Positions 9,222 to 17,197 of a stretch of DNA of 64,000 nucleotides are shown here, in pieces; within the stretch, counting starts at the first letter, position 1; each line of letters opens with the position of its first letter. The notes beneath the pieces were generated by a model. The model did not search any database. It was not told where the DNA came from and was given only the letters and a program-made list of their open reading frames with translations. The position numbers and the translations under genes are program-made. The DNA is taken from the NCBI RefSeq assembly GCF_017497985.1, contig NZ_JAGDFV010000005.1, positions 1 through 64,000 on the forward strand, written 5' to 3'. This DNA comes from Meiothermus sp. CFH 77666 (lineage in GTDB: Bacteria > Deinococcota > Deinococci > Deinococcales > Thermaceae).

Positions 9222-10340
9222 GTGCAGATAGGCGTTTTGGGTGGAGGACAACTGGGGCGAATGCTGGCTCTGGCAGGGTATCCGCTGGGGCTTCGCTTCC
9301 GGTTTTTGGATCCGGTGGCAGAGGCTCCGGCGGGCCAGGTTGCCGGGCTGGTGGTGGGCGATTATGCAGATGAGACGGTGCTGGAACGCTTTGCCGAGGG
9401 CCTCGAGCTCATCACCTACGAGTTCGAGAATGTACCGGTGGGGGCGGTGACCTGGCTGGCCGAACGCCTGAGCGTGTACCCGCCGCCGGCAGCCCTCGAG
9501 GTAGCCCAGGATCGGCTGGCCGAAAAGACCTTTTTTCAGGGGCTGGGCATCCCTACCCCCCTGTTCTACGCGGTACAGACCCACAACGACCTGCTGGATG
9601 GCCTGGAGCGCACCGGTTATCCGGCTTTGCTCAAAACCCGCCGACTGGGCTACGATGGCAAGGGCCAGAAGCTCCTGCGCTCACAGGCCGATGTAGAGCC
9701 TGCCTGGGCCCAGCTAGGGGGCCAGCCCCTCATTTTGGAAGCCTTTGTGCCGTTTGAGCGGGAGCTTTCCATCCTGTCGGTGCGAAGCCGAAGCGGTCAG
9801 GTGGCCTTTTACCCCCTGGTGGAAAACCACCATACCGGGGGCATCTTGCGCAAAAGCCTGGCGCCCGCCCCGGCGACCCCGGCCCGCTTGCAGCACGAGG
9901 CCGAAAGCATGGCCTTCCGCGTGATGGAAAAACTGGACTACGTGGGGGTGCTGGCTATCGAGCTATTCGAAGTGGAGGGCACCCTCTGGGCCAACGAGAT
10001 GGCCCCCAGGGTACATAACTCTGGTCACTGGACCATTGAGGGGGCCGAGACCAGCCAGTTCGAGAACCACCTGCGAGCTGTGCTGGGATGGCCTTTGGGG
10101 GCTACCGAGGCCAGGGGGCATTCGGCCATGCTCAACCTGATCGGCCAGAGGCCCAACACCGCTCGGGTGCTGGAAATTCCCGGCGCACACCTGCACTGGT
10201 ACGGCAAGGCGGTGCGCCCTGGGCGCAAAGTGGGGCACATCACCTTGCGGGCCGCTGCGCTGGATGACCTCGAGGCCGGCCTGAAGAAGCTAGAAGCGGT
10301 TCTGGCCGAAACCCCGGCGGCTGCGCCACTCACAGATTGA
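9222..10340 (+). CDS. purK: N5-carboxyaminoimidazole ribonucleotide synthase (PurK)
   Basis: This ATP-grasp enzyme forms N5-CAIR from AIR, bicarbonate and ATP, supplying PurE. The N-terminal Rossmann segment IGVLGGGQLGRMLALAG, the central PALLKTRRLGYDGKGQ and VENHHTGGILRKS, and the C-terminal NEMAPRVHNSGHWTIEG are PurK signatures. The length of 372 residues is normal. The GTG start has no ribosome site but sits 6 bp from a -10 element. The 3' end overlaps the convergent metH stop by 11 bp (10330-10340), so the two genes share no untranslated spacer and probably no intrinsic terminator. Confidence 0.95.
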   Translation: MQIGVLGGGQLGRMLALAGYPLGLRFRFLDPVAEAPAGQVAGLVVGDYADETVLERFAEGLELITYEFENVPVGAVTWLAERLSVYPPPAALEVAQDRLAEKTFFQGLGIPTPLFYAVQTHNDLLDGLERTGYPALLKTRRLGYDGKGQKLLRSQADVEPAWAQLGGQPLILEAFVPFERELSILSVRSRSGQVAFYPLVENHHTGGILRKSLAPAPATPARLQHEAESMAFRVMEKLDYVGVLAIELFEVEGTLWANEMAPRVHNSGHWTIEGAETSQFENHLRAVLGWPLGATEARGHSAMLNLIGQRPNTARVLEIPGAHLHWYGKAVRPGRKVGHITLRAAALDDLEAGLKKLEAVLAETPAAAPLTD

Positions 10341-13300
10341 AATACTTGGCGGCGGGGTGGTGCACCACAATGGCGCTGGTGGACTGCTCGGGGTGAAGCT
10401 GGTACTCCTCGCTGAGTTCGACCCCAATTTCCTGCCACTGGAGCAAATCCTGAAGGTGTTTCTGATCCTCCAGCCGGGGGCAGGCCGGGTAGCCAAAGCT
10501 GTAGCGGCTGCCCTGGTAGCCCTGTCGGAAGAGCTCTTCCAGGCTGGTGGCGTCGTCCTGGGCAATGTCCAACTGCTGGCGGATGCGCTTGTGCCAGTAC
10601 TCGGCCAGGGCTTCGGCCATCTCCACCGAGAAGCCGTGCAGGTACAGATAATCCTGGTAGGCATCGGACTGAAACAGCTCCTGGGCCACCTGCGAGACCC
10701 TGCGCCCCATCGTGACCACCTGGGCGGCCAGTACGTCTCTGGCCCCGTTATCCCAGGCCGCGGGGGGAAACCACGCCCTTTCATCGCCCAGGGGTTCGGC
10801 ATGGCGGGGGCGGAAGAAGTCGGCAATGCACAGGTGGCGGGAGCCCGCGCCCATCTGGCGGGGGAAGTTGAAGCGGAAGAGCTCAGCTCCAGAGGTTGGG
10901 TCGAAGACGATCAGGTCGTTTTTGTCCGAGGCCACCGGCCAGTAGCCATAGACCACGGCGGGCTCGAGCCAACCCTCGCCCATGGCCTGGAGCACCATAT
11001 CCTCGAACATCGGCTCGGCCAGGCGCTCGAGGTAGGCCTCGTATTCCGGCTGGCTCATCTCGCCCTTGCGGAAGCCCCACTGCCCCCGAAAGAGGGCGTT
11101 CTTGTTGACGTAGCGGGAGATGACCCCGATCTCGAGCTCGCCCTGATCCACCACCCGCCGTCCCCAGAAGGGGGGCCGGGGGATGCGGGGAGCCGGTGGG
11201 ATGTTGGAGGGGATGTACGCTGAACCGGCCATCAGCTTCTCCTGCAAAATCTCGTAAGCAGTCTTGTACTTGTGGCCGCTTACTTCACGGCTGGTGAGGC
11301 GGGGCGGGGCATGGCCGGTCAGCTCCTCCATAATCTGGAGCCCATCGAAGGCATCGGAAGCGTAGAAAACCGGGCCGGTGGTGTAGGTCTGGCGCAGGTC
11401 GTTTTCCACATAATGCCGGTTGAGCGCCGCCCCGCCCAGCACCACCGGCAGCCCGATGTTGCGGGCCGCCATGTATTCCAGGTTTTCCTTCATCACCACG
11501 GTGCTCTTGACCAGCAGCCCGCTCATGCCCACGGCGTCGGGCTGGTGTTCTTCCACCGCCGCCAGAATTTCCTCGATGGGCTTTTTGATGCCCAGGTTGA
11601 CCACCTTGTAGCCGTTGTTGGAGAGGATGATATCTACCAGGTTCTTGCCGATGTCGTGCACATCGCCCTTCACCGTGGCAAGTACCATGGTGCCCTTGTG
11701 GACGCCCTCGAGCTTTTCCATGCGGGGCTCGAGGTAGCGCACCGCGGCCTTCATGGTCTCGGCGGCTTGCAGCACGAAGGGCAGTTGCATTTTGCCTGCG
11801 CCGAACAGGTCGCCCACCACCTTCATGCCCTCCAGCAGAATTTTGTTGATGATTTCGACGGGGGTGTACTGGGTCAGGGCCAGATCGAGGTCGGCCTCGA
11901 GGCCCACCTTGCGTCCCTCGATGATGCGTTTTTGCAGACGCTCCTCGAGGGGGAGCCCGGCCAGGGGGTCGCGGGCCAGGGCCTTGTCCACCTTGTTCTT
12001 GGCGAAGTAGTCCACAAAGGCAAACAGGGGGTCGTGGGTCACCTCGCCGTCCGGCCCGAACTGCCGCCGGTCGTAGATCAGATCCAGGGCAAGCTGGTAC
12101 TGTTCCTGGGGAATCTGGTTGATGGGCAGAATTTTACCGGCATTCAGAATCGCTGCCGTCAAGCCCGCCTGGATGCACTCGTCCAGAAAGACCGAGTTGA
12201 GCACCACCCGAGCCTGCGGCGAGAGCCCGAAGGAAACGTTGGAGATGCCCAGAATGAAGCCCACCTCGGGTAGCTGTTGGCGCAACCGGCGGATGCCCTC
12301 GATGGTCCACAGGGCCAGCTTGCGGGTGTCCTCGTCGCCCTGGGTGATGGGAAAGGTGAGCAGGTCAAAGAGGATGGCCTCCCCCATAATGCCGTGTACC
12401 TGGGTAAGGCGCTCGTACATGCGGAGGGCAATCTCCACCTTGCGTTCGACCGTCTTGGCCATGCCGGCTTCTTTGTCCTCGTCTATGGTCAGGGCCACCA
12501 GCGCGGCCCCGTGGCGTTTGGCCAGGGCCGCCACCCGGTCGAACTTTTCCAGGCCATCCTCGAGGTTCACCGAGTTCAATATGGCCCGCCCGCCCAGGTG
12601 CAGCAGGGCTTCCTCCATCACCTCGGGCTGGGTGGAGTCAATCATGATGGGAATGGGCACGCTGGTAGCAAAGCGCCTCAGCACCTCGCGCATGTCCCGC
12701 ACCTCGTCGCGCCCGGTCCAGGCCACCGATACATCCAGCACGTGAGCGCCTTCGGCCACCTGCTCTGCGGCCAGCTCGCTCATGCCGTCGAAGTCGCCGG
12801 CAAACAGCAGCTCGCGGAACTTCTTGCTCCCCGTGGCGTTGGTTCGCTCCCCCACAATCAAAATGCCGGTGTCCTGTCTGAGCGGGACGCTCTGGTAGAG
12901 GCTGGCTACCTGCCCGCTGGGTCGGGAGGCTGGGGTTAGGAGTGCGTTCGGGCTGCGCTCGGCCCTGGACGCCAGACCCCGGACGGCCTGGGCCAGCACC
13001 CCAATATGCTCCGGCCCGGTGCCGCAGCAACCGCCCACCACGTTCAGGCCGTACTCCTGCACAAACTTGAGCTGCCAGCGGGCCAGCTCGGCGGGGGTGA
13101 GGTCGAATACCGCCTTGCCTCCCTCGTTGCGGGGCAGGCCCGCATTGGGCAGGCAGCTCACCCAGCGGGTGCTGTGCTGGCAGAAATGGCGGATGTGCGA
13201 GTCCATCAGGTCGGGGCCCACGGCGCAGTTGATGCCCACCACATCTACCGGCAGGCTCTCCAGCACGGCCAGGGCGGCGCTGTCGTCGGTGCCGACCAGC

Positions 13301-14055
13301 ATGGTGCCGGTGGCCTCGATGGTGACCTGCACCTGCAGGGGCACCTCCCGCTCTGCGTCCTGCATGGCCTGCCGGGCGGCCAGCACCGCACAGCGCACCT
13401 GCAGGATGTCCTGGCAGGTTTCAATCAGAAGCAGGTCTACCCCGCCGCGCAGCAACCCCCTGGCCCCGGTGCGGTACGAGGCAAAAAGCTCCTTCCAGCC
13501 AATCTGCCCCAGCGAGATGAGCTTGGTGCCGGGCCCCAAGGCCCCAGCCACAAAGCGGGGCTTTTCGCTCGAGGCCGAGAGGCGCGAGCCCACTGCTTGA
13601 GGGTGGGGACTTGGCACACTGTGAAGCCCTCGTCTTGCGCTCGAGTACGCCTGGGCGGCCTTCCGTGCAATCTGGGCGGCGGCAAAGGCCAGGTCTTCGG
13701 CCTCGGCCTCCAGGCCGTACTCGGAAAGCACGTGTGGCAGACAGCCAAAAGTGTTGGTCTCTATAACGTCTGCGCCCGCCTCGAGGTAGCTGCGGTGAAT
13801 CGTCTCGATCACATCCGGGCGGGTGCGGTTCAAAATTTCAGGACAGCCGCTATACTGCTCGCCCCCATAATCCGCGTCGCTCAGGTTGTACTTGAAAATT
13901 TCGGTGCCCATGGCCCCGTCGTAGACCAGCACCCGCTCCGAAAGGGCTTTCAGATACGGGAAAGCCTCTGCACGGGCCGCCCGCTGGTAGCCCTGGGCGG
14001 TCAGGGGTTCGATGCCTTGCTCGGCAAAGAAGTCACGCGGTGCGCTCACACTCAC
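10330..14055 (-). CDS. metH: Cobalamin-dependent methionine synthase
   Basis: MetH transfers a methyl group from methyltetrahydrofolate to homocysteine through cobalamin. The 1241-residue, four-module chain is complete. The homocysteine domain (about 35-350) has zinc cysteines in GINCAVGPD and GGCCGTGPEH. The pterin domain (about 395-660) has VGERTNATGSKKF. The cap and B12 domains (about 680-900) have GDVHDIGKN with the cobalt-ligand His. The reactivation domain (about 960-1241) has RYSFGYPACP and the LHPEQSTSAIVVHHP tail. Residues about 137-164 (13564-13647) are a low-complexity Ser/Arg/Pro insertion absent from typical MetH, and their DNA resembles the heptad repeats of this window. The GTG start has a -10 element 7 bp upstream and no ribosome site. 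Confidence 0.96.
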   Translation of the reverse strand: MSVSAPRDFFAEQGIEPLTAQGYQRAARAEAFPYLKALSERVLVYDGAMGTEIFKYNLSDADYGGEQYSGCPEILNRTRPDVIETIHRSYLEAGADVIETNTFGCLPHVLSEYGLEAEAEDLAFAAAQIARKAAQAYSSARRGLHSVPSPHPQAVGSRLSASSEKPRFVAGALGPGTKLISLGQIGWKELFASYRTGARGLLRGGVDLLLIETCQDILQVRCAVLAARQAMQDAEREVPLQVQVTIEATGTMLVGTDDSAALAVLESLPVDVVGINCAVGPDLMDSHIRHFCQHSTRWVSCLPNAGLPRNEGGKAVFDLTPAELARWQLKFVQEYGLNVVGGCCGTGPEHIGVLAQAVRGLASRAERSPNALLTPASRPSGQVASLYQSVPLRQDTGILIVGERTNATGSKKFRELLFAGDFDGMSELAAEQVAEGAHVLDVSVAWTGRDEVRDMREVLRRFATSVPIPIMIDSTQPEVMEEALLHLGGRAILNSVNLEDGLEKFDRVAALAKRHGAALVALTIDEDKEAGMAKTVERKVEIALRMYERLTQVHGIMGEAILFDLLTFPITQGDEDTRKLALWTIEGIRRLRQQLPEVGFILGISNVSFGLSPQARVVLNSVFLDECIQAGLTAAILNAGKILPINQIPQEQYQLALDLIYDRRQFGPDGEVTHDPLFAFVDYFAKNKVDKALARDPLAGLPLEERLQKRIIEGRKVGLEADLDLALTQYTPVEIINKILLEGMKVVGDLFGAGKMQLPFVLQAAETMKAAVRYLEPRMEKLEGVHKGTMVLATVKGDVHDIGKNLVDIILSNNGYKVVNLGIKKPIEEILAAVEEHQPDAVGMSGLLVKSTVVMKENLEYMAARNIGLPVVLGGAALNRHYVENDLRQTYTTGPVFYASDAFDGLQIMEELTGHAPPRLTSREVSGHKYKTAYEILQEKLMAGSAYIPSNIPPAPRIPRPPFWGRRVVDQGELEIGVISRYVNKNALFRGQWGFRKGEMSQPEYEAYLERLAEPMFEDMVLQAMGEGWLEPAVVYGYWPVASDKNDLIVFDPTSGAELFRFNFPRQMGAGSRHLCIADFFRPRHAEPLGDERAWFPPAAWDNGARDVLAAQVVTMGRRVSQVAQELFQSDAYQDYLYLHGFSVEMAEALAEYWHKRIRQQLDIAQDDATSLEELFRQGYQGSRYSFGYPACPRLEDQKHLQDLLQWQEIGVELSEEYQLHPEQSTSAIVVHHPAAKYFNL

Positions 14056-14062
14056 AAGGGCT

Positions 14063-14068
14063 ATTGTA
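14063..14068 (-). promoter_or_regulatory. Leaderless -10 element of metH
   Basis: On the minus strand TACAAT lies exactly 7 bp before the metH GTG. This is the spacing expected for a leaderless transcript. The -35 region is weak. It argues against a cobalamin or SAM riboswitch, since no leader RNA would exist. Confidence 0.5.
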
Positions 14069-14112
14069 GGGCATGGTATACCAGAGCTAAAGGCGGAGCA
14101 TGTTTATCCGGA

Positions 14113-14154
14113 GCCCACAGCTGGTAGCAAATCGCCCACAGCCGATAGCCATTG
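14113..14154. repeat. Heptanucleotide tandem array, six units
   Basis: Six consecutive 7-bp units each begin with GC; examples are GCCCACA (twice, 21 bp apart), GCTGGTA and GCCGATA. The array lies in the spacer upstream of metH and does not code. Confidence 0.6.
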
Positions 14155-14220
14155 GACAGACTGGCAGGGTTTTTGGATGGTTGCTTGGCTTGAGATAGGT
14201 CTCGTTTCATCAGCCAGGAC

Positions 14221-14255
14221 GCTTTCGGCCTTCGGCTTTAGGCTTTCAGCAGCCT
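14221..14255. repeat. Heptanucleotide tandem array, five units
   Basis: Units GCTTTCG, GCCTTCG, GCTTTAG, GCTTTCA and GCAGCCT follow each other without gaps. This second array lies in the same spacer as 14113-14154 but is out of phase with it. Confidence 0.6.
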
Positions 14256-14299
14256 CGTAGAATGACAACTTCAAGTGTACCGATCCAGCACCTTATGCT

Positions 14300-15049
14300 C
14301 TATTTCTGTGGGTTTTGCTCGGCCTCGAGTTCCCACAGCAAGTCGCGCAGAATCCAGCCCCTGCCGGGCGCTTGCAGCTCGCCACTGCCGATCCGCTCAA
14401 TCAGATAATGGCGGACTTTGGCAATGGGCAGGCCAGCGTGTATGAGCTCCCCCAGGTTACGGCTTCCATCCAGCAGCACGGTCATATCCCTGGGGTCGCG
14501 GATGCCTGCCTGGGTACGGCGGGCTGAAGGGTGGCGGATACGCAGGGCGAACCAGGCGTATTTACGCAGTTTGGTCAGGTCGCCCTCCCGGAGCCCGCGC
14601 CAGGCCCGCTCGGCAGCGATAATGAGGGGAACCCCCCAGCTTTTGGCCGCCGCACGCACACTTTTGCCCCCCACAAAGACCGCATAGGGCTCTACCGCTC
14701 GGGGGGTTTCCAGAACCCGGCTGGGGGAGTCCATCACACTGCGAAAGCGGGTCCACTGGTCGTTCAGGCGGGCCCACTCTCCCATGAATGCCTTGAAGGG
14801 CATTAGCGGAACACCCTGTACTGCCCCGGCTTCAAACTTAAAGCGCCCTTGCTCGGGGTGTAGCGGAAAGGTCGAGATGGCCTCGAAGCCCTCCCAGTCC
14901 AGAATGCCCCCCGCAACTACCTCGCCCTCCTCAAAGTGCAAATGCAGGGGGAGTTTGCCACTTTCCAGGTGCAAAACCCCGGTTCCACGGTTGGCGTGGA
15001 TCATCTCCAGAACATCGCTCAGCGGGATGGTACTGAAACTGCCTTCCAC
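14300..15049 (-). CDS. DUF4388 (PATAN-like) domain protein
   Basis: The first 90 or so residues match the DUF4388 pattern: a short helix, then GTGVLHLESGKLPLHLHFEEGEVVAGG, a strand-turn-strand motif found in gliding and response-regulator proteins of Thermus, Deinococcus and myxobacteria. The rest of the 249 residues is a mixed alpha/beta and helical region with no named family. The function is unknown; DUF4388 is usually taken as a protein-interaction module in signalling. The GTG start lies inside thrB, giving a 31-bp overlap, and is preceded by AGGAG, so it is probably translated from the thrB message. The following 244-bp spacer separates it from metH. Confidence 0.75.
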   Translation of the reverse strand: MEGSFSTIPLSDVLEMIHANRGTGVLHLESGKLPLHLHFEEGEVVAGGILDWEGFEAISTFPLHPEQGRFKFEAGAVQGVPLMPFKAFMGEWARLNDQWTRFRSVMDSPSRVLETPRAVEPYAVFVGGKSVRAAAKSWGVPLIIAAERAWRGLREGDLTKLRKYAWFALRIRHPSARRTQAGIRDPRDMTVLLDGSRNLGELIHAGLPIAKVRHYLIERIGSGELQAPGRGWILRDLLWELEAEQNPQK

Positions 15050-15921
15050 CGCAAACCCTCTCCTGGCCCCAGCACCAGGGTGGAGCCCTGCCCCACATAG
15101 TCTTGCATGGCTCTGCGAATGGCCTCGGTATGGTGAACCTCGGTCAGTGCAGCCAGGGTTGGGCCAGCCCCTCCCACAAAAGCGGCCAGCGCACCCGCCG
15201 CATAAACCCGTTCAAGCGCCGCCTCGAGGCCCGGCATCAGGTGTGCCCGGTAGGGCTGGTGCAGGCGATCCTTTGCCGCTTCCCGCAAGGCCACCAGACG
15301 CCCCGAGTAAAGGGCTGCCGGCCAGAGTGCGCTGCGAGCCAGGTTATAGACCGCATCGGCAAGGGGAATGGTTTGGGGTAGCGCTGCTCTGGCCAGGGGG
15401 GTGGGCACTTCGTAAGGGGGAACTCCCAAGACGAACACCAGCCCTTTAGGGGTGGGCAGGGGCAGGGCCAGAGGGGGGTCGGCCAGAGCCGCCACAAAGC
15501 CCCCGTACACCGCAGGCGCTACATTGTCGGGGTGGCCTTCCAGGGCGGCGGTGACCGCAAATATGCCCTCTTTGCCGAGCCGATGCCCCGAGAGCAGGTC
15601 GGCCAGCGCAGCCCCGGCGACCAGAGCCGCCGAGCTGCTGCCCATCCCACGGGCCAGCGGGATGGGGTTGTGAGCCTGGATGGCCAGGGGGGGCGGATTG
15701 GCATCGCCCAGGGCTTGCCAGGCGGCCCGGTAACCCTGGTGGATCAGGTTGTCGGGGGTATTGGGTACATGCCCCTGGCCGGTGTAGTGCAACTGATCGG
15801 TGGATGCTGGCGAGGCGCTGACCTCGAGGTACAGATCAAGGGCGACCCCCAGCGCATCGAAGCCAGAACCCAGATTGGCCAGGGTGGCCGGAACTTGAAC
15901 GTAAAGGGCTTCGTCGGACAT
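15019..15921 (-). CDS. thrB: Homoserine kinase
   Basis: This GHMP-family kinase phosphorylates L-homoserine on the threonine pathway. Visible motifs are VQVPATLANLGSGFDALGVAL (N-terminal motif 1), the ATP-binding loop PLARGMGSSSAALVAG near residues 88-103, and the C-terminal AFVGGAGPTLAAL glycine loop. The length of 300 residues is normal. The ATG at 15919-15921 is preceded by GGGAGAGCT. The 3' end overlaps the DUF4388 gene by 31 bp. No other threonine genes are adjacent. Confidence 0.94.
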   Translation of the reverse strand: MSDEALYVQVPATLANLGSGFDALGVALDLYLEVSASPASTDQLHYTGQGHVPNTPDNLIHQGYRAAWQALGDANPPPLAIQAHNPIPLARGMGSSSAALVAGAALADLLSGHRLGKEGIFAVTAALEGHPDNVAPAVYGGFVAALADPPLALPLPTPKGLVFVLGVPPYEVPTPLARAALPQTIPLADAVYNLARSALWPAALYSGRLVALREAAKDRLHQPYRAHLMPGLEAALERVYAAGALAAFVGGAGPTLAALTEVHHTEAIRRAMQDYVGQGSTLVLGPGEGLRWKAVSVPSR

Positions 15922-16299
15922 AGCTCTCCCGCCAGAAGCGGTTCATGTCATCATAACCCCAGACCTTCTCGGGAAGTGCTCAAAAACTACGAAGGAGACT
16001 TCCCCTAATCGGAGCCTGCCAAGCCATAATCCAGACGGCTGACATGGTACACTGCCCATTAGCTTATTGTGGATGCGAAAGCCCTTTACCCATTGCTTGT
16101 GCCTGGTGGCGAGTCTAAGAATGGCCTCGAGGCCAGGGCATGAGGATCGGTAGCAGGGTATGGCGGGTTTGAGGCCCGATCAGCAAGGAAATGCCTTGAA
16201 TTTCGGTATGCGGATTGAAGCGCTTTTTAGGCATCGCGCCTCAAACCTACGGAGGCTGCGTCCGCTTTCGGCGGGACGGGCATCGGGGCAGGGGAAGCT
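15922..16299. other. 378-bp divergent spacer upstream of thrB
   Basis: The spacer separates thrB (minus) from the unknown gene at 16300 (plus). I see no convincing promoter pair, terminator, RNA gene or repeat, and no coding-quality frame. GGGGAAG just before 16300 is the ribosome site of the next gene. Confidence 0.4.
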
Positions 16300-17145
16300 G
16301 TGAGCGAGAACCGGGGTTTGCTCGAGCGCCTCTCGCCTGCGCTGATGGGCTACTTGCTGAGCTTTCTGCCCCAGCAAGACCCCCTGGCCGAAAACGTGCC
16401 GGGCGGCTTGCTAACGCCTGAACTGGTCGAGCGGCTGCGGGAAGACAGCTTCTGCGGCTACGCGCTGGCCCGTTTTCCGGGTGAGGAGCGGGGCTGGCTG
16501 GCGTTTTACCGGGGGCGGCTTTTGGAGGCCTGGCGACAGACCACCTACGGCCACCTTTCCGGCACCGTGGCCTACCGGGCTTTGCAGCGTGAATTGGGTC
16601 AGGGTACGCTCTCGCTTTACCGGCTGCAACCCGACGACCTGCCCCCGGTGGTGGCCCTTACCCAGGGGCTATTGCGCATAACTGCGGTGGCCGCGAGCAG
16701 TGTGGTGGTAGCAGATCTGGTGGATTCGCTGGTGCAGGAGCAGTTTACCGGTGCCCTGGTGCTCGAGGATGGCCTGGTGGGGCGGGCCTGGTTTTTGGCG
16801 CGGGGAAAGCATCTTTTTGGTGGAGAGCTGCCCGCCCAGTTCCGCGAGGGCTACCTACACCTGGTGCAGGCCCCCAGCAAAGCGCCCCCCGATTTGCTCG
16901 AGCTGGCCCGGCAAGAAGACCAGGAGCAAAGAGCCATTCGCCTGAACGTGGTCTGGAACGCGGCCCAGGAAGTGCTCAGGGAATATATGGGGCGCGGCGC
17001 ACCGCTGGCCCTCGAGCGCCTGCGAAATATCCATACCACCGATGACCCCGCTGCCCTGGAGAAAGCCCTGCGCCGCTGGATGAGCGAAAGCCTCGAGCCC
17101 AACGCGGCCACCCTTTTTGATCGACTGCTCCGCCCAACGCTCTAA
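16300..17145 (+). CDS. Uncharacterised protein, possibly PATAN-related
   Basis: I do not recognise this 281-residue protein with certainty. It begins MSENRGLLERLSPALMGYLL, has a strand-rich centre containing FTGALVLEDGLVGRAWFLARG (about 150-170), and ends in helices. The strand-turn segment resembles the ligand or partner loop of DUF4388 proteins such as the one at 14300. A regulatory or motility-related role is therefore possible but speculative. There is no signal peptide or membrane helix, so it is probably cytosolic. GGGGAAGCT precedes the GTG start. Codon use matches the surrounding core genes. Confidence 0.6.
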   Translation: MSENRGLLERLSPALMGYLLSFLPQQDPLAENVPGGLLTPELVERLREDSFCGYALARFPGEERGWLAFYRGRLLEAWRQTTYGHLSGTVAYRALQRELGQGTLSLYRLQPDDLPPVVALTQGLLRITAVAASSVVVADLVDSLVQEQFTGALVLEDGLVGRAWFLARGKHLFGGELPAQFREGYLHLVQAPSKAPPDLLELARQEDQEQRAIRLNVVWNAAQEVLREYMGRGAPLALERLRNIHTTDDPAALEKALRRWMSESLEPNAATLFDRLLRPTL

Positions 17146-17197
17146 TGCCAAACTCAGGTCAAAAGTACTCATAAGGAGGTTCTTCCCAACCCCTCAA

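Noticed and set aside
11272-12273. Long plus-strand frame of 333 codons opposite metH
   Set aside because: It is antisense to well-supported metH domains, and its protein is a His/Gly/Val-rich shadow typical of high-G+C codon bias.
14056-14299. Possible cobalamin or SAM riboswitch upstream of metH
   Set aside because: No B12-box or SAM-aptamer elements were recognised, and the -10 position implies a leaderless mRNA.
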